Part shown: in pieces, positions 20,988 through 27,999 of the stretch | Position numbering within the stretch: position 1 is the first letter of the stretch | Layout: every line of letters begins with the position of its first letter | Assembly: GCA_001820255.1 (NCBI GenBank) | Contig: MHPA01000010.1 | Location: 1-28,247, forward strand | Length of the DNA stretch: 28,247 nt | Direction: 5' to 3' | Origin: Candidatus Staskawiczbacteria bacterium RIFCSPLOWO2_01_FULL_38_12b | Lineage (GTDB): Bacteria; Patescibacteriota; Minisyncoccia; Minisyncoccales; Staskawiczbacteraceae | Made by a program: the position numbers and the translations under genes | Notes under the pieces: model-generated | Told to the model about the DNA's origin: nothing | The model's input: only the letters and a program-made list of their open reading frames with translations | Databases searched by the model: none

Positions 20988-22361
20988 ATGACTAAAAGAA
21001 ACAGGCTCATTGTGCTTGCTATCTGCACGGTGCTATTTTTTATAATAACTCCCTATATTATTCTCTATTCCCTTGGATATAGGGTTGACTTTAAAAAATT
21101 AAGGATCGTAGCAACGGGAGGAATCTACGTAAAGGCATTTCCGCAAGGGGTAAATGTAATCATTGACTCTAAAACAAATGATAAAACCAGCATACTGTCA
21201 TACTCGGTTTTTAAACAAAATCTTTTATCAGGAGTACACACCGTTCTGATAAAAAAAGACGGCTACTATGATTACCAAAAAAATCTTACCATAAAAGAAA
21301 ACGAGGTTGAAAAACTGGAGCACGTGATACTGATAAAAAAAGACATCCCTTTTACCCTCCTTGATAGTAATACCGATTATTTTTATCCGTCACCTAACGG
21401 AAATTACGTTCTGCTGGCAACCATAACTGCAAATACAGCCGGCAGTAAAAAAATTGATTTTAACATATTGCATGTAACCAATGGGCAAACGCAAAGTTTT
21501 TTACTGGATAACCTTCTCTTATCAGACCAAATATCAACGGCAATATGGTCTGAAGATTCAAGCAATGTGCTGGCCAAAATCGGGGAACATTACTTTTTAT
21601 TGGAACCATTATTGCCAACACCAAAAATCACCCCGTTGCCCTTTTTAACAAGTTCAGAACAGGCAACATTCAATCCACAAGACGCCGATCAGATTTTTTA
21701 TATTAAAAATAAAAATCTTTTTGCCGGGCGGTCAACGGTTCCGATTATAAAAAATATTATTGCTTACCAAGTAACGCAAAACAGTATACGGTCGCTGGGT
21801 TATGACGGATTTTTACGCACTGCCAACCTTGATGGAAAAACCACCGGCACCGTAAATACCCGGGCGCTGGTTATTAAAAACAAAAGTTCTTATACTATCC
21901 TTAGCTATAAAAATACGGTATGGCTACAAGAAGATACTTTGCTTTGGACATTAAACCAAACTTCCGGCGTATTTGAAGATTTTTACAATCCAGTCAAAAA
22001 GGTCAAGGTTTCACCTGACGGACAAAAAATCCTTTTGCATAACGATCGGGAAATATTATTTTCTTATGTAAATTCCAACGTTCCGGAAAAGATATTTTTA
22101 AACAGGTTATCAGAGAAAGTGAGCGACGCTTTTTGGCTCGGGGATCATTACGTGGTTTTTACGTTTGGAAACAACATCATTATTTCTGAAATTGACAACC
22201 GGGGGAATATAAACACGGTTCAATTGCCAAATATCGCAAACCTGCCTGATGGCAAAACTGTTGATATTAATAATCCGCTAATATATTTTAACCAGCAAGA
22301 TAAAAAATTATACATCTTAACTGGCAATAATCTATTAAGTTCAGATCAACTAATTCCCTAA
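20988..22361 (+). CDS. Membrane-anchored PEGA-type protein with a beta-propeller-like region
   Basis: 457 residues: cytoplasmic basic start, membrane helix at about 8-29, then ATGGIYVKAFPQGVNVIIDS, which is the start of a PEGA-like domain (LLSGVHTVLIKKDGYYDYQ completes it near residues 80-98). The rest is a long beta-rich part with repeated SPNG/SPDGQKILL and WLGDHYVVF segments like those of WD40 or Tol-type propellers. The product is probably an extracytoplasmic surface protein; ligand unknown. No Shine-Dalgarno; the promoter suggests a leaderless message. Confidence 0.8.
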   Translation: MTKRNRLIVLAICTVLFFIITPYIILYSLGYRVDFKKLRIVATGGIYVKAFPQGVNVIIDSKTNDKTSILSYSVFKQNLLSGVHTVLIKKDGYYDYQKNLTIKENEVEKLEHVILIKKDIPFTLLDSNTDYFYPSPNGNYVLLATITANTAGSKKIDFNILHVTNGQTQSFLLDNLLLSDQISTAIWSEDSSNVLAKIGEHYFLLEPLLPTPKITPLPFLTSSEQATFNPQDADQIFYIKNKNLFAGRSTVPIIKNIIAYQVTQNSIRSLGYDGFLRTANLDGKTTGTVNTRALVIKNKSSYTILSYKNTVWLQEDTLLWTLNQTSGVFEDFYNPVKKVKVSPDGQKILLHNDREILFSYVNSNVPEKIFLNRLSEKVSDAFWLGDHYVVFTFGNNIIISEIDNRGNINTVQLPNIANLPDGKTVDINNPLIYFNQQDKKLYILTGNNLLSSDQLIP

Positions 22362-22372
22362 TGTTAACCCAA

Positions 22373-22402
22373 AAAAAAACTGCCGAGATGGCGGTTTCTT
22401 TT
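22373..22402 (+). terminator. Rho-independent terminator of the PEGA gene
   Basis: AAACTGCC / GGCGGTTT with a 5-base loop, followed by CTTTT. Confidence 0.8.
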
Positions 22403-22415
22403 GTAAAATATATTA

Positions 22416-22459
22416 ATCACTTCAGAAAAATCTATGTTGATAAATCTCTCTGAAGTGAT
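22416..22459 (-). terminator. Hairpin downstream of the double zinc-ribbon gene
   Basis: ATCACTTCAGA / TCTGAAGTGAT, a perfect 11-bp stem with a 22-base partly paired loop. On the minus strand an A/T-rich stretch follows, so it may end the transcript of the gene at 22494-23180; the T run is poor. Confidence 0.5.
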
Positions 22460-22493
22460 GGGAAGTTTTGCCTCTCCCCGTAGGCTTTCGTTT

Positions 22494-23180
22494 TTATGCG
22501 TAGTCGTAGAACCAGTGATGCGGATATTCAGGTGCTTCACCCAAACGCCACACCGACTGGACGCAGACGACCGCAGGAGCGCCGGTAGGATTCTTTGGAA
22601 CATACACGCCGCCCGAAGCCTCCCAGCCCTCTTCATCGTCGCCTTCCTTGACTTCACAATTGTAGACCAGCAAGTCCCCTTCCTCCTTCTTCAAGTTTAC
22701 GGTTACCTTTTCCTTGGCGACCTTCAGATGTTCCTCCTCCCAGAGTGCTCGCACAAAAGATTCTCGTGCTTGCTCTTCAGGAGGAAGATTCACCTCCATT
22801 TCCACTTGCATCCTGTCTAGCTCCTCAGCCTCCTTCCATCTCTGTTCAATGTCCCTGTCCATGGCACAGCAACGACACTCCTTGTCTTCAGGATAGAGAG
22901 TTCCATGACAATCAGGACACTTGGGCAACGATTCCTCATAGCACCAACTGTTCTTGTCTTGGATGTGTTCATCCTGGTGTAACACAGACCAATAACACAA
23001 GGGACAGTGCGGATAACCCCTCAGAAAAAGGATTCCTTGCATCTTGTAGGCGGCGTGCCTACGAGGAGGAGCATCTTTCAGACCGACGCCTTCGCTCCAC
23101 TTGTTGACGAGGCGACAGACGTGGCGGTAGAACCCGCAAAACAGAACCATGCGCAGATAGAAATAGAGAACGTAGGACAT
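22494..23180 (-). CDS. Double zinc-ribbon protein of unknown function
   Basis: 228 residues. A hydrophobic N-terminus (SYVLYFYLRMVLFCGFYR) is followed by cysteine pairs CPLC, CPDC and CRCC that fit zinc ribbons, then a strongly acidic helical part (EEAELDRMQVEMEVNLPPEE) and a C-terminal region rich in Trp and Tyr. I do not recognise the family. AAAGGAAA lies 6 bases before the ATG, and a TTGACA promoter lies at 23266-23295. G+C is higher than in the ribosomal genes beside it, consistent with acquisition. Confidence 0.78.
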   Translation of the reverse strand: MSYVLYFYLRMVLFCGFYRHVCRLVNKWSEGVGLKDAPPRRHAAYKMQGILFLRGYPHCPLCYWSVLHQDEHIQDKNSWCYEESLPKCPDCHGTLYPEDKECRCCAMDRDIEQRWKEAEELDRMQVEMEVNLPPEEQARESFVRALWEEEHLKVAKEKVTVNLKKEEGDLLVYNCEVKEGDDEEGWEASGGVYVPKNPTGAPAVVCVQSVWRLGEAPEYPHHWFYDYA

Positions 23181-23265
23181 GGCAATTTCCTTTCAAGCTA
23201 GGAGTTATTCGGCTTGCCGTGCCGTCTCCCGAAGGAGATTTGGTTGGTCAATCTATCACTACTTT

Positions 23266-23295
23266 TTTATAGCATAATATCAAATGTTCTGTCAA
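23266..23295 (-). promoter_or_regulatory. Sigma70-type promoter for the double zinc-ribbon gene
   Basis: Minus strand TTGACA (23295-23290), 18-base spacer, TATAAA. It gives a leader of about 80 bases with a small CTCCTTCGGGAG hairpin. Confidence 0.7.
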
Positions 23296-23344
23296 TACCC
23301 TCGCAATACTTCAGCTGTTCAGAAACACTTACTGCTCTGAATAA

Positions 23345-23384
23345 CGGTAGTGCAAATTGTGAACGTTCATAATTTACACTACCG
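23345..23384. repeat. 40-bp near-perfect palindrome
   Basis: CGGTAGTG-C-AAATT-G-TGAACGTTCA-T-AATTT-A-CACTACCG: symmetric around AACGTT with only two mismatched pairs. It stands alone between the cassette promoter and the ribosomal terminator. A long dyad like this can be an operator or recombination site; nothing more can be said. Confidence 0.75.
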
Positions 23385-23435
23385 CTTAATAAAAATATTT
23401 CCGAATAGCGCCATACCCTCAACTTAAAGCCACTC

Positions 23436-23461
23436 AAAAAGCCGTCTTTCGACGGCTTTTT
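23436..23461 (-). terminator. Strong terminator closing the ribosomal operon
   Basis: Minus strand AAAAAGCCGTC, GAAA tetraloop, GACGGCTTTTT, two bases past the rpsI stop. Confidence 0.95.
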
Positions 23462-23462
23462 C

Positions 23463-24050
23463 TTAACGTTTTGCCCACTGCGGAGATTTTCTGGCGCGTT
23501 TTAATCCGAACTTCTTCCTCTCTCTCATTCTTGGGTCTCGGGTTAAGTAGCCCGCTTTTCTCAATCTTTTCCTGAAATTATTATTAAAATCAACCAATAC
23601 CCGTGCCGTGCCGTGCCTTACTGCTTCGGCCTGGGCATTGCGGCCCCCGCCTTTTACAATAACGGTAACCTTGAATTTATCGAGGCATTTCATTTTCCTC
23701 ATGGAAGCCGTAGACGTTTGCTGGTCTTCTTTAAGAGAAAAATATTGTTCGTAGTGTTTGTTATTAATTAAAAATTGTTTTTCTCCCCTGGTAAAAAGGC
23801 GTACGCGGGCTACCGCAGTTTTCCTGCGGCCAATCGCTTCAAAGTAACGGTCTGGCTTTGCGGCTAATTCTTTTTCTGTAGGAAAATCTTCCGGCAAAAT
23901 ATCGTCAACGTCTTCTTTGTTTAAAATCACCTCTGGTTTTATCTTTTGTTCTATTTTTTTAACCAGCGGTTTTTTCACCGTATCTTGCAAAACCCCGCCC
24001 GAGGCAGTGGCTTTTACCGTTGTTTTTTTTGGTTTTTCTTTTATCATCAT
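23463..24050 (-). CDS. rpsI: 30S ribosomal protein S9 with a long N-terminal extension
   Basis: 195 residues against about 130 in most bacteria. The S9 core starts near residue 67 (YFEAIGRRKTAVARVRLF) and ends KKFGLKRARKSPQWAKR, whose last residues reach P-site tRNA. The first 65 residues are a charged, low-complexity extension (KPKKTTVKATASGG, then an acidic EDVDDILPEDF). Whether all of it is translated depends on the start; no ATG lies nearer the core except the initial MM, so I keep it. Last gene of the operon, before a strong terminator. Confidence 0.93.
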   Translation of the reverse strand: MMIKEKPKKTTVKATASGGVLQDTVKKPLVKKIEQKIKPEVILNKEDVDDILPEDFPTEKELAAKPDRYFEAIGRRKTAVARVRLFTRGEKQFLINNKHYEQYFSLKEDQQTSTASMRKMKCLDKFKVTVIVKGGGRNAQAEAVRHGTARVLVDFNNNFRKRLRKAGYLTRDPRMRERKKFGLKRARKSPQWAKR

Positions 24051-24168
24051 TTTTATTTCTCAAAAATACGCTGATTTACGCGGATATTTATGCTGATGCG
24101 ATGCGTCGTAATCTGCGTTCATCTGCGTTAATCTGCGAATTTTATTGCTTTGCAATAAAATTGAGTTA
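24051..24168 (-). repeat. Stop-to-start element between rplM and rpsI (CGCAGATTAA family)
   Basis: After the rplM stop there is an 11-bp perfect hairpin AATTTTATTGC/GCAATAAAATT, then minus-strand words CGCAGATTAACGCAGATG and the complementary CGCGTAAATCAGCG, ending 11 bases before the rpsI ATG. Confidence 0.7.
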
Positions 24169-24528
24169 TTTGGAAAATCTTAATCTCTTAATTTGTTTTG
24201 CCCGTAATTTATTTTTTGTCAGCATTCCCATGACCGCTTTTCTGAAGATTTCTTGCGGCCCTTTTTTAAGATACACTTCTTTCATGGTAGCTTTTTTTAA
24301 TCCTCCCATATATAAGGTGTGGTGATAGTATATTTTATCCTGGAATTTTTTCCCCGTATATTTTAACCCTTCCACATTTTTTACCGTAACAAAGTCACCG
24401 ATATCTTTATAGGGAGCAAATCCCACTTTATTTTTACCGCGCAACAAAACCGCAACCTCCGTAGCCAGTCTTCCTAGCACTTTATCGGTTGCGTCAATCA
24501 TTACATTTTCTCGTTTTATAACTTCCAT
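24166..24528 (-). CDS. rplM: 50S ribosomal protein L13
   Basis: 120 residues from ATG 24528; E. coli L13 is 142. VIDATDKVLGRLAT-like start (MIDATDKVLGRLATEVAVLL), YHHTLYMGGLK and GMLTKNKLRAKQIKRLR are family landmarks. The C-terminus is shorter than usual. Upstream in-frame codons to 24555 derive from the repeat and are not conserved. Paired with rpsI as nearly always in bacteria. Confidence 0.95.
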   Translation of the reverse strand: MEVIKRENVMIDATDKVLGRLATEVAVLLRGKNKVGFAPYKDIGDFVTVKNVEGLKYTGKKFQDKIYYHHTLYMGGLKKATMKEVYLKKGPQEIFRKAVMGMLTKNKLRAKQIKRLRFSK

Positions 24529-24644
24529 ATGCTTGGAGCAATCACGAATATACAAATACGTTCAAATATACGAATTTTACGAATATGCAAACTGCTGTGA
24601 TTTGTATATTCGTATATTATCTTAGATTCGTATATTCGTGATTA
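24529..24644 (-). repeat. Stop-to-start inverted repeat between rplQ and rplM (CGAATATAC family)
   Basis: Minus strand: the rplQ stop lies in GAGTAATCACGAATATAC; the second arm ends GTATATTCGTGATTGCTCC, the near reverse complement, 7 bases before the rplM ATG. Inside are more CGAATATAC and GTATATTCG words. Same family as 6020-6121 and 15202-15253. Confidence 0.8.
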
Positions 24645-24995
24645 CTCTTTTACCAATTCAATAATCGTCATTTTTGCCCCATCTGATTTGCGCGAACCCA
24701 GCTTGGTAATTCTTGTATAACCCCCTTGGCGCTTTGTAAAATCCAGAGCGATTTGATCCATTAATTTTTTAACGGTGAATGGCGATAAGGATTTTGCCAA
24801 TATTCTGCGATTGGCTACCGTATTGGTTTTTGCTCTGGTAATAAATTTTTCAGCGACCGCCCTGAGTTCTTTTGCTTTTGCTTCGGTGGTTTTTATTTTT
24901 CCATGCAAAAAAAGACTGGTGGCAAGCGTTCTTAACAGTGCTTCCCTTTGATGCTTTGGCCTTGATAATATTCTTCCTTTATTTCTTTTTCGCAC
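24642..24995 (-). CDS. rplQ: 50S ribosomal protein L17
   Basis: 117 residues, full length: RKRNKGRILSRPKHQREALL, the LATSLFLHGKIKTTEAKAKEL helix region (21 residues spanned, 24-44), GGYTRITKLGSRKSDGA and MTIIELVKE at the end. The start is GTG, reached directly by the inverted repeat at 24995-25139. It follows rpoA as in most bacteria. Confidence 0.95.
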   Translation of the reverse strand: MRKRNKGRILSRPKHQREALLRTLATSLFLHGKIKTTEAKAKELRAVAEKFITRAKTNTVANRRILAKSLSPFTVKKLMDQIALDFTKRQGGYTRITKLGSRKSDGAKMTIIELVKE

Positions 24996-25181
24996 CCCAG
25001 TAGAAGAATTTTGACGAATTAAATTGATTCATATTCGTTAAAACTCTTGTTAATTATTTTTATTTTATCAACAACTCTTGTATGCGCACCTATTCCCGTA
25101 AATTTAATTCAACAACTTAAGTCAAAATTCTCTACGGGGTAGTCCTGTAGTGAAATTTTATTGTGATAAAATTTCTACTAC
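24995..25181. repeat. Two inverted repeats between rpoA and rplQ
   Basis: CCCCAGTAGAAGAATTTTGAC (24995-25015) pairs with GTCAAAATTCTCTACGGGG (25121-25139) with two bulges; a second stem GAATTAAATT/AATTTAATTC lies inside. A separate hairpin GTAGTGAAATTTTAT / ATAAAATTTCTACTAC (25147-25181) follows. The first one ends on the rplQ start codon, the second close to the rpoA stop. Confidence 0.75.
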
Positions 25182-25191
25182 TGGGGCATGG

Positions 25192-26010
25192 CTATTTTTT
25201 GGCTTTCTTAGTCTTTGTATCTTTTGTTTTTGTCTGTTTTTTAGTTTTTGGCTTTTCCGAAGCGATTTCACCTTCTTTTGTGGTTTGTATTTTTAAATCT
25301 TCCGACGACTTCCCTTCAAAAATTAAAACAAAATGTTTTATTAATATTTCCGTTGCCTGGTAGAATGCTTCTTGCGGAGTAATAGTGCCATCGGTCTCTA
25401 TTTCAAGGCTTAATTTATTAAAGTCGGTACGGTCGCCAACCCTCATGTTTTCAACCTGAAAATTCACATTTTTAATGGGAGTAAAAATAGCATCAAGGAC
25501 AATTACGCCTATTTCTGAATTTGCCTGCAAAGGGCTTGCCACCTTTTTAATTTTCCTCTGATCTTTTGGCTCATACCCTATGCCTTTTTCTATCGTAATT
25601 TCTATATCAAGTTCTGTTTTCTTGTCGGTGATGGTAGCAATATGAAGTTCTGGATTAGCAAGCACTATCTGGGGAAATAGCTTGAAATCAGCACCGGTCA
25701 CTTTTTTCTCCCCCTTCACTAAAAGCCTCACTTTTTGCGTTTGGCCTTCATGAATCTTAAACCTTAAATTTTTCAGGTTTAACAGGATCATAATAGCATC
25801 TTCTAAAACTCCTTCCATGGTAGAAAATTCATGGGAAACACCTTTTATTTTTACTTCGGTAACTGCGACTCCTTCTAAGGAAGATAACAAAACTCGTCTT
25901 AGAGAATTTCCAATAGTAACTCCGTACCCAGGATAAAGACCGTCTATTTCAAAAACAGATTGGTGTTTATTTTTTTTAATAACCTTTGGCGGTAATGGCA
26001 ATGAAATCAT
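25192..26010 (-). CDS. rpoA: RNA polymerase alpha subunit lacking the C-terminal domain
   Basis: 272 residues from ATG 26010; the usual length is about 315-330. The N-terminal dimer and assembly domain is complete: FEIDGLYPGYGVTIGNSLRR, the beta-contact LLSSLEGVAVTEVKIKGV, and ENMRVGDRTDFNKL, LEIETDGTITPQEAF. After about residue 230 there is no helix-hairpin-helix alpha-CTD but a Lys/Thr-rich tail (EKPKTKKQTKTKDTKTKKAK). The 180 bases to rplQ cannot hide it in another frame. UP-element binding and activator contact by alpha-CTD should be missing. Confidence 0.95.
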   Translation of the reverse strand: MISLPLPPKVIKKNKHQSVFEIDGLYPGYGVTIGNSLRRVLLSSLEGVAVTEVKIKGVSHEFSTMEGVLEDAIMILLNLKNLRFKIHEGQTQKVRLLVKGEKKVTGADFKLFPQIVLANPELHIATITDKKTELDIEITIEKGIGYEPKDQRKIKKVASPLQANSEIGVIVLDAIFTPIKNVNFQVENMRVGDRTDFNKLSLEIETDGTITPQEAFYQATEILIKHFVLIFEGKSSEDLKIQTTKEGEIASEKPKTKKQTKTKDTKTKKAKK

Positions 26011-26088
26011 ATATATGAAACATGAAGCCTGAAACATGAAACATAACGATATTGTTAATTGTTCCGTGTCACGTGCTCCATGAAATTA
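26011..26088 (-). repeat. Stop-to-start element between rpsD and rpoA (CATGTTTC family)
   Basis: Minus strand from the rpsD stop: TTTCATGGAGCACGTGACAC and GGAACAATTAAC, then TTATGTTTCATGTTTCAGGC and TTCATGTTTCAT up to the rpoA ATG. The second arm uses the same ATGTTTC words as the elements at 13622 and 27898; the first arm is more diverged. Confidence 0.65.
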
Positions 26089-26649
26089 ACGTGAATAAAA
26101 TTCAAATATTAACGAAATCTCAACTGGCGGATTAACTTCTGCCAAACTTGGCTGTCCAACTACCACGCATTCAAATTTTTCTTTATTTAAATTCAGCCAA
26201 ACTGGCGGTTCTAATTTTTTTACGATAAGCGCTAAATCCTGAAATACCATCTTTTTTTTCTTCGTTTCTTTAATGGCAATAACATCTTCTTTGCTTACTT
26301 GAAACGACGGAATATTAACCGGTTTTCCATTTACTAAAAAGTAAGCATGATTGACAAGCTGACGTGCATGGCTGCGGGACTTTGAAAACCCCAGCCTGAA
26401 AACAACATTATCTAGCCTTTTTTCAAGACGGCAAATAAGCTCATCTGACACGTTTTCAACCCTTCCCATCTTACCGAGGGTTTCTAAAACATATCTTTTA
26501 AACTGCCTTTCGGATAATCCGTACAACCTCTTAAGGCTTTGTTTTTCAACCAGAGATTTTTTATATTCTGAAACCGCACCCCTTCTTTTCTTTTTCTCTT
26601 GGCTTGGGGCACCGGCTGGTTTTATATTTTTAAATTGAGTATTTTCCAT
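26086..26649 (-). CDS. rpsD: 30S ribosomal protein S4
   Basis: 187 residues against about 200-205. The S4 RNA-binding domain is clear: RLDNVVFRLGFSKSRSHARQLVNH is split around residues 78-101, followed by FLVNGKPVNIPSFQV. The N-terminal cysteine zinc knuckle of many S4 proteins is absent and replaced by a lysine-rich start (QEKKKRRGAVSEYKKSL). LYGLSERQFKRYV is typical. S4 often represses its operon; no target structure is recognised here. Confidence 0.95.
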   Translation of the reverse strand: MENTQFKNIKPAGAPSQEKKKRRGAVSEYKKSLVEKQSLKRLYGLSERQFKRYVLETLGKMGRVENVSDELICRLEKRLDNVVFRLGFSKSRSHARQLVNHAYFLVNGKPVNIPSFQVSKEDVIAIKETKKKKMVFQDLALIVKKLEPPVWLNLNKEKFECVVVGQPSLAEVNPPVEISLIFEFYSR

Positions 26650-26757
26650 AATCAGCGAATTTACGAATATATTACGAATTTACGAATATGTAAGGTATTC
26701 GTTTGTTCGTTTTTTATTCGTAAATTCGTAATATATTCGTTCATTCGTTGATTATTA
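26650..26757 (-). repeat. Stop-to-start inverted repeat between rpsK and rpsD (CGAATTTA family)
   Basis: Minus strand begins in the rpsK stop: TAATCAACGAATGAACG, then CGAATATATTACGAATTTACG; the second arm mirrors it: CGTAAATTCGTAATATATTCG, TAAATTCGCTGATTA, whose last A-T leads into the rpsD ATG. Terminal words TAATCA and TGATTA are complementary. It fills the gap exactly. Confidence 0.85.
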
Positions 26758-27207
26758 CACTCGTCTTACTTTTTTAGGCCTTACCCCGTTATGAGGAATA
26801 GGTGTAACATCTTTTATTGAAACCACATTTAAACCTTGATTAACTAATGTTCTTACCGCAGATTCTCTTCCCGCCCCCACTCCCTTTATAAAAACCTCTA
26901 TCTTTTCTACCGCTAATTTCTTGCAAATATTGACGATTGCTTCGGCAACACGGGAAGCGGCAAATGAGGTGGCCTTTTTCGCACCCTTAAATCCCACAGC
27001 GCCGGCTGATTTTGAAGCCAAAACCTGTCCCTTAGAATTAGTAAGAGTAACGATAGTATTATTGTACGAAGAAGATACATATACCCTTCCTTCGGAAACT
27101 CTCTCCGTTGACTTTACCTTGATTTCTTTTTTAAAAGTTTGGTCAACTTTTTCCTTCTCTTTTATGGTATCTTCTTGGCTTGTTTCTGCAATATGTTTTT
27201 TACCCAC
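26755..27207 (-). CDS. rpsK: 30S ribosomal protein S11
   Basis: 150 residues; the core from about residue 40 (GRVYVSSSYNNTIVTLTNSKG) matches S11, with SAGAVGFKGAKKATSFAA, KGVGAGRESAVRTL and the conserved end DVTPIPHNGVRPKKVRRV. The first 35 residues are an acidic/basic extension (HIAETSQEDTIKEKEKVDQ). The start is GTG at 27207. No Shine-Dalgarno. Confidence 0.95.
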   Translation of the reverse strand: MGKKHIAETSQEDTIKEKEKVDQTFKKEIKVKSTERVSEGRVYVSSSYNNTIVTLTNSKGQVLASKSAGAVGFKGAKKATSFAASRVAEAIVNICKKLAVEKIEVFIKGVGAGRESAVRTLVNQGLNVVSIKDVTPIPHNGVRPKKVRRV

Positions 27208-27298
27208 AGATGTTTAGAATCTAGAAAATAGAAAGTAGAATACGAAACGTCAAAATTCTATTTTCTATTTACTAATTTCTATTTTCTCGTTTTAATTA
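27208..27298 (-). repeat. Stop-to-start inverted repeat between rpsM and rpsK (AGAAAATAG family)
   Basis: Minus strand after the rpsM stop: AAACGAGAAAATAGAAATTAG, TAAATAGAAAATAGAATTTTG, then the complementary TATTCTACTTTCTATTTTC, TAGATTCTAAACATCT before the GTG. A/G-rich words in one arm face C/T-rich words in the other. Confidence 0.8.
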
Positions 27299-27685
27299 TG
27301 TTGGTGCTGCTGCCGGTTTGCGTCCCGATCCCATGGTTTTTCTTACATTGCCCCGGACCGTCCTGGTATTTGTCTTGGTTCTTTGTCCTCTTACGGGAAG
27401 TTTTTTTGAATGCCGACTGCCCCGCCAAGTGCCAATGTCTTTTAATCGTTTTACATTTACCATGACCTGTCTTCGTAAATCTCCTTCAATTTTATAGTTT
27501 TTTTCAATAAATTCCTTTAAAGCGTTAATTTCCGCAGGGGTTAAATCTTGTGCCTTTTTATTGGGGTCAATGTTGGTCGCCTGTAAGATTTTTTTACTCA
27601 AAGAATCTCCCACTCCGTAAATATAAGTAATGGCTATCTGGATTCTTTTATTTTCAGGGATGCTTACTCCCGCGATTCTTGGCAT
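27296..27685 (-). CDS. rpsM: 30S ribosomal protein S13
   Basis: 129 residues. PRIAGVSIPENKRIQIALTYIYG-like start (here IAITYIYGVG), the helix-two-turn-helix region, then RLKDIGTWRGSRHSKKLPVRG, GQRTKTNTRTVRG and a basic tail. It bridges to the large subunit and contacts P-site tRNA. It lies between rpmJ and rpsK, the standard order. No Shine-Dalgarno; the 95 bases before it hold only an AT-rich hairpin (AAAAATTTT ... AAAATTTTT). Confidence 0.96.
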   Translation of the reverse strand: MPRIAGVSIPENKRIQIAITYIYGVGDSLSKKILQATNIDPNKKAQDLTPAEINALKEFIEKNYKIEGDLRRQVMVNVKRLKDIGTWRGSRHSKKLPVRGQRTKTNTRTVRGNVRKTMGSGRKPAAAPT

Positions 27686-27780
27686 ACTAATAAAATTATT
27701 TATATTATCAAAAATTTTCTTTGTAAAATTTTTAATACCTTATTATTAGAAATTAGAAGTTCCAGCCCGCAGGTCTGGAC

Positions 27781-27897
27781 TTATCCTTGTCGTTGTTTGT
27801 GCTTTGGATTTTTCTTGCAAATAACATAAAGCACGCCAGCCCTTTTGACTATACTGCAATCATTACAAATTTTTTTTACTGATGGCCTGACTTTCAT
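27781..27897 (-). CDS. rpmJ: 50S ribosomal protein L36
   Basis: 38 residues, the whole protein: MKVRPSVKKICNDCSIVK, then RAGVLYVICKKNPKHKQRQG. The zinc ligands C11, C14, C27 and H32 of the C+ type are all present. It is short and easily missed but unmistakable by sequence and by place between infA and rpsM. Its ATG is the last word of the repeat element upstream. Confidence 0.97.
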   Translation of the reverse strand: MKVRPSVKKICNDCSIVKRAGVLYVICKKNPKHKQRQG

Positions 27898-27999
27898 GGA
27901 ACATGGAACATGAAACATGGAACAAAACTACAACGTCGTTTTTTTGTTACCTGCCTGCCGGCAGGCAGGTGTGTTCCATATTATGTGTTATGTGATTTA
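27898..27999 (-). repeat. Stop-to-start inverted repeat between infA and rpmJ (AACATG/ACATAAC family)
   Basis: Minus strand: the infA stop opens TAAATCACATAACACATAAT and GGAACACA; then AACAAAAAAACGACG; the second arm TTTTGTTCCATGTTTCATG and TTCCATGTTCC ends in the rpmJ ATG. It is clearly a copy of the element at 13622-13709. A 22-bp palindrome (27949-27970) interrupts it. Confidence 0.85.
27949..27970. repeat. Perfect 22-bp GC palindrome inside the repeat element
   Basis: ACCTGCCTGCC followed at once by its reverse complement GGCAGGCAGGT. Removing it restores continuity with the sister element at 13622-13709, so it is a later insertion. Related GCCTGCC/GCCCGCC words occur near both tRNA loci (3591, 5345). 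Confidence 0.8.

Noticed and set aside
25025..25190. Alpha-CTD of RpoA hidden by a frameshift
   Set aside because: The stretch is only 166 bases of inverted repeats and no frame shows the helix-hairpin-helix motif.
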